DNA of 64,000 nucleotides from positions 1 to 64,000 of the forward strand of contig JBNLBS010000004.1 in NCBI GenBank assembly GCA_050303415.1, in the 5' to 3' direction. Below the pieces are notes generated by a model. That model did not search any database. It saw only the letters and a list, made by a program, of their open reading frames with translations, and had not been told where the DNA came from. A program made the translations under genes and the position numbers. Position 1 is the first letter of the stretch, and the number at the start of each line of letters is the position of its first letter. Source of the DNA: JBNLBS01 sp050303415 (GTDB lineage Bacteria; Pseudomonadota; Gammaproteobacteria; Methylococcales; Methylomonadaceae). Positions 52,438 to 61,047 of the stretch are shown here, one piece after another.

Positions 52438-53171
52438 TACAAACCCAACATCAAACTTCTGCCATGTCGCTTTAACCATTGTCTATGTTGCTGGTAATCA
52501 GGCATATGCTCAGCGACCAAGCGCCAGAATGCAACCGAATGGTTACGTTCCTGAATATGACAAATTTCATGGACTACCACATATTCCAATACTTCCGGTG
52601 GTGCCAGAATCAACAGCCAATTTAAGTAAATATCATTTTTAACGCCGCAACTGCCCCAGCGGCTTTTTTGGGTTTTAACCTTGACCGAACGCGGAAATAA
52701 TTGCCGAGTAGGCGCATGTTTATCTACATGACGTTTAACATGATACAAGGCTTGTTGCTGGCACCATTGAGTTAATGCCGCCCGGATCTGATCACTGTGC
52801 ATCGACTCTGATAAACTGTAGGGAACATAAACCAGCAGCTCCTGATCCAATACTATCTTGATATTTTTATGGTTTGTCGGTTTTACCGCCAAACTTATTT
52901 TCCGCCCCTGGTAAGGCACTTTAACGCCGTGTTCATATCTGGACGGCGCCAGACTGCTCACCGTCTTCTGTTGACGACAAACTTTCAGCTGCGCGTGATT
53001 AATCCAGGCTTGTTGCGATTGTACAAATTGCCTAATACTTTTTTCCGATTGCTTGACCGGCGCCACCACTTCCACATTTTCCGGCGTGACAACAATACGC
53101 ATTTTTTTTGCCCGTTGACTGCGCCGGATCGAATAGGCAATCTCGAGCGTATTTTTTTTTCGACCAAACAT
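52437..53171 (-). CDS. YgjP-like metallohydrolase (DUF45)
   Basis: A 244-residue protein of the YgjP/DUF45 family. The C-terminal zincin-like motif is VVHEICHIQERNHSVAFW, with zinc ligands His, His and a further His after ERN. Other family features are RSQRAKKMRIVV near the N terminus and KSRWGSCGVKNDIYLNWLL in the middle. Substrates are not established. It lies 6 bases after the globin stop and overlaps the thioredoxin gene by one base. Confidence 0.92.
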   Translation of the reverse strand: MFGRKKNTLEIAYSIRRSQRAKKMRIVVTPENVEVVAPVKQSEKSIRQFVQSQQAWINHAQLKVCRQQKTVSSLAPSRYEHGVKVPYQGRKISLAVKPTNHKNIKIVLDQELLVYVPYSLSESMHSDQIRAALTQWCQQQALYHVKRHVDKHAPTRQLFPRSVKVKTQKSRWGSCGVKNDIYLNWLLILAPPEVLEYVVVHEICHIQERNHSVAFWRLVAEHMPDYQQHRQWLKRHGRSLMLGL

Positions 53172-53177
53172 GGTAAA

Positions 53178-53570
53178 TTACTGCTGATTAATCATGTGGG
53201 TAGCCAGATCCTGTAATGCTTGTTGCAGGCCTTTTCTAAGTGAATCACTCATTTGCACTTCAAATAAAGCCTTATTCATACACAACATCCATTGGTCTCG
53301 TTCCGAAGGACCAATGGCAAACGGAAAATGGCGTTTTCTTAGACGAGGATGACCGAATTCCTGCATAAACAGATCCGGCCCGCCTAGCCAGCCGGATAAA
53401 AACATAAACAGCTTACTCCGTGCACCCGATAAATCCTGCGCATGCATTTTCCGGATACCTTCAACTTGCGGCAAGGTGTCCATATAAAAATAAAATCGAT
53501 CCACCAGGCTTAATATTGCCTGTTCACCGCCTATCAATTCATAAGGTGTTGGTTGTACTGTTTCTGTCAT
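53178..53570 (-). CDS. Group II truncated hemoglobin
   Basis: A 130-residue two-on-two globin. The first helices carry TPYELIGGEQAILSLVDRFYFYMD. The family region around the proximal histidine is FGHPRLRKRHFPFAIGPSERDQWM. Group II globins bind O2 and NO and act in oxygen or nitrosative stress, or redox sensing. As the first gene of a compact operon with a metallohydrolase and a periplasmic thioredoxin, it may serve a stress response. The promoter should lie in 53571-53710, shared with the divergent YccA-like gene. Confidence 0.94.
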   Translation of the reverse strand: MTETVQPTPYELIGGEQAILSLVDRFYFYMDTLPQVEGIRKMHAQDLSGARSKLFMFLSGWLGGPDLFMQEFGHPRLRKRHFPFAIGPSERDQWMLCMNKALFEVQMSDSLRKGLQQALQDLATHMINQQ

Positions 53571-53710
53571 ACACTAATACTGTCTTTAAATCATTTGCAA
53601 TGCATATTATCCTATAGTTAGGAAAATGACTTACATATCCGATGAAACTCTTGTAATATTGGATGGTCTTTATACATTGATTGTCACTATTTTTTAAGGA
53701 AATTTCTACA

Positions 53711-54379
53711 ATGAGATTAAATACCGCTACGGCTCGTCCGGAAGCCAGCATTCTGGAGAGCAATAAACTATTAAGAAACACCTATATGCTTTTGTCCATG
53801 ACCTTGCTGTTCAGTGCTGTCACAGCCGGGGCTGCCATGGCGCTTAATCTGCCACACCCCGGTATGATTGTTTCAATGATCGGTTATTTTGGTTTGTTAT
53901 TTTTAACCACCAAATTCAGCAACAGCGGCTTAGGCATTGTGTTTGTTTTTGCCTTAACCGGTTTTATGGGCTTGACTTTAGGTCCAATTCTAAACATGTA
54001 TGTACATGCTTTCAGCAACGGCCATGAATTAATCATGACCGCATTGGGCGGCACGGGCGTTATCTTTCTGGGTCTTTCCGGTTATGCCTTGACCACCCGT
54101 AAGGATTTCAGCTTTTTGGGCGGTTTTCTAATGGTTGGCATTCTGGTTGCTTTCCTGGCCGGTATTGGGGCAATGGTTTTTTCCATGCCAGGTATGTCAC
54201 TAGCAGTTTCCGCCATGTTTATTATGTTGATGTCCGGTATGATTTTGTACCAAACCAGTGAAATGATTCATGGTGGAGAAACCAACTATATTCTGGCGAC
54301 GGTTTCTTTATATGTCAGCATCTACAATCTGTTCATGAGCCTGTTACACATTCTTGGCGCATTAAGTGGCGAAGAATAA
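53711..54379 (+). CDS. Bax inhibitor-1/YccA-family membrane protein
   Basis: The product is 222 residues from MRLNTATARPEASILESNKLL. An in-frame start ten codons upstream is less likely. AAGGAAATTTCTACA precedes this ATG. Seven membrane helices span about 30-220. YMLLSMTLLFSAVTAGAAMA and LALTGFMG-like FALTGFMGLTLGPILNMY are family-typical. YccA modulates the FtsH protease in E. coli; the wider family (BI-1) conducts calcium or protons. Its terminator lies within the next gene, which starts 14 bases before this one ends. Confidence 0.92.
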   Translation: MRLNTATARPEASILESNKLLRNTYMLLSMTLLFSAVTAGAAMALNLPHPGMIVSMIGYFGLLFLTTKFSNSGLGIVFVFALTGFMGLTLGPILNMYVHAFSNGHELIMTALGGTGVIFLGLSGYALTTRKDFSFLGGFLMVGILVAFLAGIGAMVFSMPGMSLAVSAMFIMLMSGMILYQTSEMIHGGETNYILATVSLYVSIYNLFMSLLHILGALSGEE

Positions 54380-54959
54380 AGCTTTTTTCGGAACAGTAAC
54401 AAGCCCGGCATTGTTCGGGCTTGTTTTTATAGTGCTCCTTCTTTCCGGTTGCCGGACTGCCAGCACGCCGGAACAGGTAACACATGCCTTTTGGCAGGCA
54501 ATTATTAACAATGACCTGAATACTGCCCGTCAATACAGCAGCCAAAATAGTCAGCAACTGCTTAACCAACAACCTCACCCCGAGTTTAAGGGTGCCGATA
54601 TCTCAATCGGCCAGATTATTATCAATAAAACCGATGCCAGTGTTGAAACCCGTATTCAGGTTGATGTTGATAATGGCCAGGTTGCCGCTTTTAAAACAAT
54701 GCTGGTCAAAGAACAAGACAGCTGGAAAGTCGATTATCCAAAAACCCTTCAACAACTCTCCGGCAATGTGTTTAATCATTTTTTTAAAAGCCTGGAAAAA
54801 TTCGGAAAATCATTAAATCAACAATTGGAAGAACAGTTGCCGTTGATAGAAAAAGAAATGGAATCATTTGGCAAACAGCTTGAACAGCAAATTGAACAAT
54901 TTAACCGTGAATTGGATAAAGCCACCCAGCCCAAACCAAGTCCCCAAGACTCGATTTAA
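54366..54959 (+). CDS. DUF4878-like lipoprotein with C-terminal coiled coil
   Basis: From the GTG at 54366 the product is 197 residues. A lipoprotein signal (lipobox LLLSGC, about residues 25-29) precedes a domain resembling DUF4878 (TPEQVTHAFWQAIINNDLNTA, then SWKVDYPKTL). A Gln/Glu-rich helix near 130-190 follows. The start overlaps the YccA stop. The first 22 codons span a strong terminator hairpin at 54398-54430, so the signal peptide and the terminator share sequence. A TTG at about 54411 could start a shorter form with a weak signal peptide. Confidence 0.72.
   Translation: MAKNKAFFGTVTSPALFGLVFIVLLLSGCRTASTPEQVTHAFWQAIINNDLNTARQYSSQNSQQLLNQQPHPEFKGADISIGQIIINKTDASVETRIQVDVDNGQVAAFKTMLVKEQDSWKVDYPKTLQQLSGNVFNHFFKSLEKFGKSLNQQLEEQLPLIEKEMESFGKQLEQQIEQFNRELDKATQPKPSPQDSI
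54398..54430 (+). terminator. Rho-independent terminator inside the lipoprotein gene
   Basis: AACAAGCCCG (54398-54407) and CGGGCTTGTT (54416-54425) form a perfect 10-base stem with an 8-base loop and run into TTTTTAT. This is the strongest terminator in the window. It lies 19 bases after the YccA-like stop but within the signal-peptide codons of the next frame. Transcripts from the YccA promoter would mostly stop here, so the lipoprotein depends on readthrough or antitermination. Confidence 0.85.
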
Positions 54960-55089
54960 TTATTTTTATTGTGATTAATCTAACATTTTCTTAAAATAAC
55001 CCGGACTAACGTCCAGCAAAAGCCTTTTGCATCCAGTTAGAACGTTAAAAAACGTTAATTAGCTGAATTATAACAATAAAAAAACGCAA

Positions 55090-56310
55090 ATGCTAAATAT
55101 CCTATTGATTGACAGCAATCAAACCAACCATAAATTACTGAGTAAGGCACTCAACAATGATTTTTTGCTGACAGTAACTGACAATGAAAAAACAGCCATC
55201 GAGCACGCCGGTCAAAACCCGACAGATATAATTTTGCTGGATATTGAATGCTTTGGACCGCAATACCCCGAAATTTGTGAACAATTAAGATCTATTGACG
55301 CCTTCAAAAACATTCCTCTGTTGCTGATAATACCCAAGACAACAGAACTGGAGCCAATTCAAGCGCTAAATTCAGGTGCTGACTATTACATCAACAAGCC
55401 TTATGATCCCGAACTGTTGATTGCAAAAATACAAATCAGTATAAAATTTGCAAACGAACGCCGGCAAAAAAATCAACAAATACAAGAAGCTCAACAAATG
55501 GCTCTGATGGCCATGACTGACAGCAGTGAACTGGGCTGGATTATCCAGTTTATGGAACAATCCTATAGAATTAGTTCTTATGAAGAGCTGGCCGGTGCAG
55601 TCTTTAACCTGACCAATAATTTTAATCTATCCTGCCTGTTGCTTATCAAAGCTTATGAAAAGGAATATATCTTTTCCTCTAATGATTTATTGAGTCCTCT
55701 TGAAACCGAGTTAATTTTAAAACTCAGCCATGAAAAGCGCTTCTTTGACTTCAGCAGCCGTACCCAGATCAATTATTCCAATGTATCTTTATTGGTTAAA
55801 AACATGCCCGTGGATGATCCAATCCGTTATGGCAGAATAAAAGATTTATTACCTAATATATTAAGAAGTACAGAGTCTAAAATTAAGCTGTTAAATGCTC
55901 AACATGTCACCAAACTTCAAACCAATGAACTTCAACAGTCTTTTGTCTTAATTACTGACACCCTTAATGACATTAAACAGGCCATTCATAATAATCAGGA
56001 AAAAGGAATCGGCATATTACATCAAATGCTTTTAGAGATAGATCATGACATCCCTCGCATGGGTTTGGAGGAAGATCAGGAAATGTTTATTTTAAACAAA
56101 ATAGATTCCGCCATTGAAGAAGCGGATAATACTGCTGCTGCAACACTCAATATCACCGAGTCATTTAGCAGTGTCATTGCCAAGCTGCATCATTTGCTTG
56201 AAATGCAGGAGAGCATTCAAGAACAATTAAACGAACCTTCAGCAAGCAATGACAACAGCCAAACGGAAGATAGTTCAGATGATTTATCACTGAATATTGA
56301 ACTGTTTTAA
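55090..56310 (+). CDS. Orphan response regulator with a novel helical output region
   Basis: A 406-residue protein. The receiver domain (1-125) has Asp49-like phosphoacceptor in ILLDIECFG and Lys in YINKPYDPE. The first acidic pair is reduced (LIDSN instead of DD). A coiled coil (about 118-140) leads to a region of about 130 residues with GWIIQFMEQSYRISSYEELA, then more helices and a Gln/Ser-rich tail. I recognise no catalytic output domain, though the region resembles the sensory linker of some GAF-like proteins. No kinase gene is adjacent. The start ATG at 55090 has an A-rich but weak ribosome binding site. Confidence 0.8.
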   Translation: MLNILLIDSNQTNHKLLSKALNNDFLLTVTDNEKTAIEHAGQNPTDIILLDIECFGPQYPEICEQLRSIDAFKNIPLLLIIPKTTELEPIQALNSGADYYINKPYDPELLIAKIQISIKFANERRQKNQQIQEAQQMALMAMTDSSELGWIIQFMEQSYRISSYEELAGAVFNLTNNFNLSCLLLIKAYEKEYIFSSNDLLSPLETELILKLSHEKRFFDFSSRTQINYSNVSLLVKNMPVDDPIRYGRIKDLLPNILRSTESKIKLLNAQHVTKLQTNELQQSFVLITDTLNDIKQAIHNNQEKGIGILHQMLLEIDHDIPRMGLEEDQEMFILNKIDSAIEEADNTAAATLNITESFSSVIAKLHHLLEMQESIQEQLNEPSASNDNSQTEDSSDDLSLNIELF

Positions 56311-56382
56311 ACAATAAATCGCTTGCACTAGCCTATCAAAAAAAGCTAACGTTAAAAACCCAAACCAACTATTCAAAAGTTT

Positions 56383-57399
56383 ATGACAAATACAAGCAAA
56401 CTTCGCTGGGGAATTATGGGCGGTGCCCGCATCAACCAACAACTCATGCCTGCTATAGTCGATGCAAACAATACTGAGTTAGTCGCCATAGCCAGTCGTC
56501 GACCGGGGGCAGCACAGGAAACATTACAAAAGTATGTACCGGATGCAAAAAATGTTAAAAGTTATGACCAACTTGAAGCCTTACTGACAGATGATGCAAT
56601 TGAAGCCATCTATTTGCCATTGGCCAACCAGGAACACGCCAGCTGGACCTTAAAAGCGATTCAGCATGGCAAGCATGTATTGTGTGAGAAACCCATGGCA
56701 TTATCAGTCAGGGATATTGATACTATTCAAGAGGCTGCGGACAAATATAAGGTAAAAGTCATGGAAGGCTTTATGTACCGCTTTCACCCTCAACATAGTC
56801 GGGTCAAAGACATCATCGATTCCGGTGTTATCGGTGATATACGCAGTGTACGCAGTTGTTTTGCTTTTATGATGCAACCCGCACGCATGTATCGACTGGC
56901 TGAAGATATTGCACATGGCGGCGGTGCAATGTGGGACATTGGCTGCTATGCCATCCATGCTGCCAGACTGCCGTTTAAAGATGAAACAGCCTTAGCCGTT
57001 AGCGCAATGGCTAAACACACCGAAAATGGTGCTGATGTCAGCAGTAGTGGCTTGATTGACTACGGTAATGGACGCTACGCTCAATTTAACTTTAGTTTTG
57101 AACATGCCCGTCGTGCCGAATACGAGATTATCGGCAGCAAAGGTGGCTTGAAATGTCATAATGTCTGGGCCAAACAAGAGGAAACACCGGTTATTTCCTG
57201 GTGGACAGAGGCAGGACAACAAGAAACAGAAACCCTGCCCACAGCCAATCACTTTCGCCTGGAAGTAGAACATTTTAGTGATTGTGTACTGAATAACAAA
57301 CAACCGCTGCTTAATTTAACTGATGCGAAAACCAACTGCCAGATAATTAATGCGGCTCTGCAATCAGTAGAGCAAGGAACGACTATACAGCTAACCTAA
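56383..57399 (+). CDS. Gfo/Idh/MocA-family oxidoreductase
   Basis: A 338-residue NAD(P)-dependent oxidoreductase. The Rossmann N-terminal domain starts LRWGIMGGARINQQLMPAI. Next come LPLANQEHASWTLKAI and the conserved HVLCEKPMALS, whose Lys is catalytic. The C-terminal domain has VMEGFMYRFHPQHSRVK and GGGAMWDIGCYAIHAAR. The substrate, probably a sugar or cyclitol, is not revealed by context. It stands alone. A short hairpin (57442-57461, ATCGCC/GGCGAT) after the stop is a weak terminator candidate. Confidence 0.92.
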   Translation: MTNTSKLRWGIMGGARINQQLMPAIVDANNTELVAIASRRPGAAQETLQKYVPDAKNVKSYDQLEALLTDDAIEAIYLPLANQEHASWTLKAIQHGKHVLCEKPMALSVRDIDTIQEAADKYKVKVMEGFMYRFHPQHSRVKDIIDSGVIGDIRSVRSCFAFMMQPARMYRLAEDIAHGGGAMWDIGCYAIHAARLPFKDETALAVSAMAKHTENGADVSSSGLIDYGNGRYAQFNFSFEHARRAEYEIIGSKGGLKCHNVWAKQEETPVISWWTEAGQQETETLPTANHFRLEVEHFSDCVLNNKQPLLNLTDAKTNCQIINAALQSVEQGTTIQLT

Positions 57400-57523
57400 A
57401 GACAACAGCCTGAGATTAGTAAAGAATTTATTATTCTTGCCATCGCCTCCATGGGGGCGATAGTAATTTACCCCTTGTATTTACCAATTGCACTACCCGT
57501 TTTCTTACAGGCCGCTAGACACT

Positions 57524-57608
57524 TGCTCCTGCGTTATCTGCACTCCCTACATCCCTTGGTAGCCCGACAGATAACTGCTCCTGCGTTATCTGCACTCCCT
57601 ACATCCCT
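57524..57608. repeat. Two direct copies of a 33-base unit next to sixA
   Basis: The unit starting TGCTCCTGCGTTATCTGCAC and ending CTACATCCCT occurs exactly at 57524-57556 and 57576-57608, 52 bases apart. The second copy overlaps the stop codon of sixA. It also forms a 6-base hairpin CCTACA/TGTAGG (57598-57613), which may end the sixA transcript. It looks like a dispersed repeat that has doubled here. Confidence 0.8.
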
Positions 57609-58117
57609 GTAGGTCGTTTTATGGATAGCAGTTCGGCGCAACTTTTTTGGGTCTGGTTCCAATTATTTAATATTCTTAGCCGAGCCAATGTTGCGGTCGG
57701 TAACAATTTATTGTCTTCAGGGATTTCAGGATAATCAGCCAGTAAATAGATTAGCAACGCCTCTAACCCAGGGTTATGCCCAACCAGCAAAACACGTTGT
57801 GCTTGATCTGGACAATCGAGTAATACTTTCATTAAATCATGAATACCAGCGGCATAAATTCGGCTGTCCTGTTGAATTGAACTCAGATTCCGCCCGAGGG
57901 TTTCAGTAACAATTTCTGCTGTCTGTAGAGCCCTTTGAGCTGGTGAACTAACGATAAAATCAGGCAGCAATTGATTTTTTTCCAGCCACTGTGCTATTTT
58001 TTCAGCCCCGCGCTTGCCCCTACCTTTTAAGGGCCGGTTAAAATCACTGCAGGGGACATCCCAGTCAGATTTGCCATGACGCAATAACAATAATTCTCGG
58101 TTTATCTCGCTCCCCAT
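57599..58117 (-). CDS. sixA: Phosphohistidine phosphatase SixA
   Basis: SixA removes phosphate from histidine phosphotransfer domains. The 172-residue product has the phosphoglycerate-mutase-like signature LLLRHGKSDWDV (catalytic His of RHG), IVSSPAQRALQTAEIV and VLLVGHNPGLEALL, the second His. Length is as in E. coli SixA (about 160). Its C terminus (KRPTGM) is encoded by the 3' hairpin repeat, so the tail may have been altered by repeat insertion. It starts directly after the stop of the hydroxylase-like gene. The window has several histidine kinases that could be affected, but a link is not shown. Confidence 0.93.
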   Translation of the reverse strand: MGSEINRELLLLRHGKSDWDVPCSDFNRPLKGRGKRGAEKIAQWLEKNQLLPDFIVSSPAQRALQTAEIVTETLGRNLSSIQQDSRIYAAGIHDLMKVLLDCPDQAQRVLLVGHNPGLEALLIYLLADYPEIPEDNKLLPTATLARLRILNNWNQTQKSCAELLSIKRPTGM

Positions 58118-58588
58118 TTAAACTTTTCTCCGTGTCCCCATCACCCAATCAAACCATGGCCAGGTCACACACCAATTGGCATTCGGAGTATAACGATGAT
58201 GTTGATAATGCCAAGGTAAGTATTTTTGGGCCCAGCCCGGTTGAGTATGCGCCTTACGGTGCTTGTAATAATAAATCATCAGATAAAGATAAATGGCAAA
58301 AACCATTTTGGCTGCAACAAACACTAGCGGTAATAAACACAGAACAAATAAAATCAAAATCAATGCTTCTTTGCCTTGCGTATTCCAATAAATAGGTAAT
58401 GATTGATAACCTTTATCCAATATATTTTGTTGCTTCGAATCGACATGATGCTGATACAGGTGATAACTCCAGAAACTCTCCTGGTTTTTACCCAGACCAT
58501 GAAAAATATATTTATGCACACACCACTCAAGTATATTTGCCAAGGCAAAGCCTAAAACAATACTGATCAACCAGTCAATCATCACCAT
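58118..58588 (-). CDS. Fatty-acid hydroxylase-superfamily membrane protein
   Basis: From the ATG at 58588 the product is 156 residues (MVMIDWLISIVLGFALANIL). The much longer open frame upstream is not family-like. Histidine boxes are HKYIFHGLG, HLYQHHVD, KHRKAH and WHYQHHRY, the spacing of membrane di-iron hydroxylases. Two to four membrane segments surround them. The family includes sterol and fatty-acid hydroxylases; a lipid substrate is likely. sixA follows immediately. Confidence 0.82.
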   Translation of the reverse strand: MVMIDWLISIVLGFALANILEWCVHKYIFHGLGKNQESFWSYHLYQHHVDSKQQNILDKGYQSLPIYWNTQGKEALILILFVLCLLPLVFVAAKMVFAIYLYLMIYYYKHRKAHTQPGWAQKYLPWHYQHHRYTPNANWCVTWPWFDWVMGTRRKV

Positions 58589-58646
58589 TACTCGATTTCT
58601 TAAGATATGGTATAAATTAACACAAGCTAAAAATGATCCGGCATTG

Positions 58647-59273
58647 TTAATTTTCAACTGGTTCGTCCGGTTCCTGTTCTTCTTGTGCAAAACTTTCCAC
58701 AAAAGCCAGTAAGCCATCCTGAACCAAATCATAAGTGCTATCAATATTTTTTGCGATATCACCTTCCAATACCTGCAGGCCGTCCAATATGTCCCTAGCC
58801 TCGGTAAAGCCTTGATCAATACCTTGCCCGATCACTTTTACAAACGCTTTCGCCACCTCTTCATCTGTCATATCAGGATGTTGCTCACGATACTTGGAAA
58901 AAAAAGCCGTACTCATCGCCACAATTCTATCGGCAGTTGCTTCAGGGCTGACATCAAGCCCGGCATCATAGCTTTTCTGAATGGCATTATCACCAAATTC
59001 AGCCTGCAATACGTCATTAATCCCTTCGATTGCCGCTTTATAAAGTAAAGCCATTGGGTTATCACCCGCACTGACAGTGACGTCCAAATTGGCCTGAAGA
59101 ATTGATTTATTTAATTGGGTTTTTACCGATTCTATTGAGGTTTCAGTTTTTTTAACCTCGTTTTTTTTATGCGCCTCAGCTGAAACCAGTTGCCCAAGCG
59201 GCTTATTGCTGTGACGCTGCTTTAATTCCTGAACTTTTGCAGCCATTGAATTGGTATTACTGACATTTTGCAT
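58647..59273 (-). CDS. DUF5610-domain protein
   Basis: A 208-residue hydrophilic protein matching DUF5610. The N terminus (about 1-65) is Gln/Lys/Ser-rich and likely disordered. The domain runs from about 70 to 170, with NPMALLYKAAIEGINDVLQ and VSPEATADRIVAMSTAFF. The tail is acidic (EEQEPDEPVEN). There is no signal peptide or membrane segment. The function of this family is unknown. It starts in an isolated position 177 bases after the Rieske gene's stop. Confidence 0.8.
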   Translation of the reverse strand: MQNVSNTNSMAAKVQELKQRHSNKPLGQLVSAEAHKKNEVKKTETSIESVKTQLNKSILQANLDVTVSAGDNPMALLYKAAIEGINDVLQAEFGDNAIQKSYDAGLDVSPEATADRIVAMSTAFFSKYREQHPDMTDEEVAKAFVKVIGQGIDQGFTEARDILDGLQVLEGDIAKNIDSTYDLVQDGLLAFVESFAQEEQEPDEPVEN

Positions 59274-59450
59274 AATATCCCCCTCGATATTTAACCCATT
59301 GTCTAGTGTAATAACTAATTCTCTTTTAGAGAACTGATAATATATCTCTAAAATCTGGGACTTAAAACAAAGTTAATCGTTCATTTTTTCGCTTAAACGG
59401 CGGGGAAACAATTTAGGTCCAATAGTACAATAAAACCACACTGCGAAAAA

Positions 59451-59771
59451 TTAATCCCAGCGATCATCCCTGATTTGCAAAATACCGTCTTCAATACGCA
59501 ATGGAAAGCTGTCTATATCTTCGTATGCCGGTGCCGATTTTACTGCACCGGTTTTTATACAAAACCGGGCGCCATGTCTGGGACAAATAATTTCATCCCC
59601 GTCTATCTCACCACTGGCAATTTCTGCGCCATCATGGGTACAAACATCTTCGATGGCATAAAACCGCCCCTCAATTTTAAATATCGCAACCTCTGTACCA
59701 TCGACATCAACGATAATATTCTCTCCATCTGCCATTGCATCCTCAGCAATAACATCTATCCAGTCTGACAT
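59451..59771 (-). CDS. Rieske [2Fe-2S] ferredoxin of the suf operon
   Basis: A 106-residue Rieske protein. Cluster ligands are in VCTHDGAEI (Cys, His) and CPRHGARFCIKTG (Cys, His). It is a non-haem-oxygenase-type ferredoxin with no membrane anchor. Genes like it end many suf operons and probably serve Fe-S assembly or an electron-transfer step. It starts 31 bases after rsmJ's stop and is the last gene of the unit beginning beyond the right edge. Confidence 0.93.
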   Translation of the reverse strand: MSDWIDVIAEDAMADGENIIVDVDGTEVAIFKIEGRFYAIEDVCTHDGAEIASGEIDGDEIICPRHGARFCIKTGAVKSAPAYEDIDSFPLRIEDGILQIRDDRWD

Positions 59772-59802
59772 TTCGTACTCCTAAAAAAATCAACCTGAGT
59801 CA

Positions 59803-60585
59803 CTATTTTAAATAAACATCATAACGCAGCAGCTTTCCATGGAAGCTTTCACTGGGTTTTCCCGCCAAAGGTTCTGCATAATCCGGACTTTTAACCACAA
59901 CACGTTTAGCTGCTGCCTTAATAGCTGCTTCAAACAATTGTTGTTTATCCCTATCATTTCCTAAAAGGTCGCGCAGTATCAACATCGATTTTTTAGCCAG
60001 TGCGGACTCTTTTCTCTTCGGTGGGAACATGGGATCAAGGTAAATGCAGTCTGCCTGATTTTCCAACTCAGCCAGGCGATTAATCGCATCACCAAAGATA
60101 AATTGCGGAGGCGGCAAAGCGGATTTGGCTAGCCAGTCCTGTTTTTGCAGGCGGGCAAAACCATCAGTTAACAATTCCGCCATCACTGGCGAACGCTCAA
60201 GACAGATCAACGCATATCCCATGCTGTAAATTAGAAAACTGTCTCCGCCCCAACCGGCGGTGGCATCAATAACGGTTTTGGTTTTTCGCCCCAATGCCTG
60301 AGCCATAGGACCTTTCTTGGCTGCCGGCCAGGACTTTTGCCGTGCACCACGCTTATCAAAATCAACGCACAAACCGCCTTTTTTCAAGGTGGAATGATCA
60401 AATAATTTTAAACAGCCATCCCGCCAGCCAAGAAAAAAACGTTCTGCTGTTTCCTGGCTGACATCAGCTTGACAATACAATGGCACAGCCAGCCTGTCGG
60501 CCAGCTGTTGGTGAGTTTTTTGATCGTCTGTATCGTTATAAACTACAGCCAGTTTGCCTGTATACTCAGCTTGCTGTTCGGTCAT
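59803..60585 (-). CDS. rsmJ: 16S rRNA (guanine1516-N2)-methyltransferase RsmJ
   Basis: RsmJ methylates N2 of G1516 in 16S rRNA. The 260-residue product has the SAM-binding VIDATAGWGGDSFLIYSMG, the catalytic-type YLDPMFPPKRKESALAKKSM (DPMFP motif) and VKSPDYAEPL. Length is standard. Its place inside the suf operon, between sufU and the Rieske gene, is unusual but spacing (9 and 31 bases) shows it is co-transcribed. Confidence 0.95.
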   Translation of the reverse strand: MTEQQAEYTGKLAVVYNDTDDQKTHQQLADRLAVPLYCQADVSQETAERFFLGWRDGCLKLFDHSTLKKGGLCVDFDKRGARQKSWPAAKKGPMAQALGRKTKTVIDATAGWGGDSFLIYSMGYALICLERSPVMAELLTDGFARLQKQDWLAKSALPPPQFIFGDAINRLAELENQADCIYLDPMFPPKRKESALAKKSMLILRDLLGNDRDKQQLFEAAIKAAAKRVVVKSPDYAEPLAGKPSESFHGKLLRYDVYLK

Positions 60586-60594
60586 TACAACAAA

Positions 60595-61047
60595 CTATTC
60601 TGTTGAAATGGATTTCGCTTCGTTCTTAATTGCCGCATCCAGAGTATGCCAGGCCAGTGTAGCGCATTTAACCCGTGCCGGGTATTCCCGAACGCCGGCC
60701 AATACTGCCAGTTTACCGATTGCTTCCAGATTAACGTCTTCATCCTTGCCTGTGGTCATTTCATGGAATTTTTTAAATAATTCCTCCGCTTCGGCTTCAG
60801 TTTTGCCTTTAACAATTTCTGTCATTAACGAAACCGATGCTGTGGAAATAGCACATCCCGAACCTTGAAAACTGGCATCGACAATCACATCACCCTCCAG
60901 TTTTAAATACAAGGTCAAGCGATCGCCACATAACGGGTTAAAACCTTCCACTTCGCGATCCGCGTTTTCCATCACCCGGAAATTACGCGGATTCCTGTTG
61001 TGATCAAAAATTACTTCTTGATAAAGATCACGTAAATCATCAAACAT
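60595..61047 (-). CDS. sufU: Fe-S cluster scaffold/sulfur-relay protein SufU
   Basis: A 150-residue NifU-like protein. The conserved cysteines are in FNPLCGDRL, GSGCAISTAS and RVKCATLAW. The insert before the last cysteine (NLEAIGKLAVLAGVREYP) marks it as SufU type rather than IscU. It probably accepts sulfur from SufS. Its ATG overlaps the sufS stop as TAATG, so they are coupled. Confidence 0.93.
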   Translation of the reverse strand: MFDDLRDLYQEVIFDHNRNPRNFRVMENADREVEGFNPLCGDRLTLYLKLEGDVIVDASFQGSGCAISTASVSLMTEIVKGKTEAEAEELFKKFHEMTTGKDEDVNLEAIGKLAVLAGVREYPARVKCATLAWHTLDAAIKNEAKSISTE

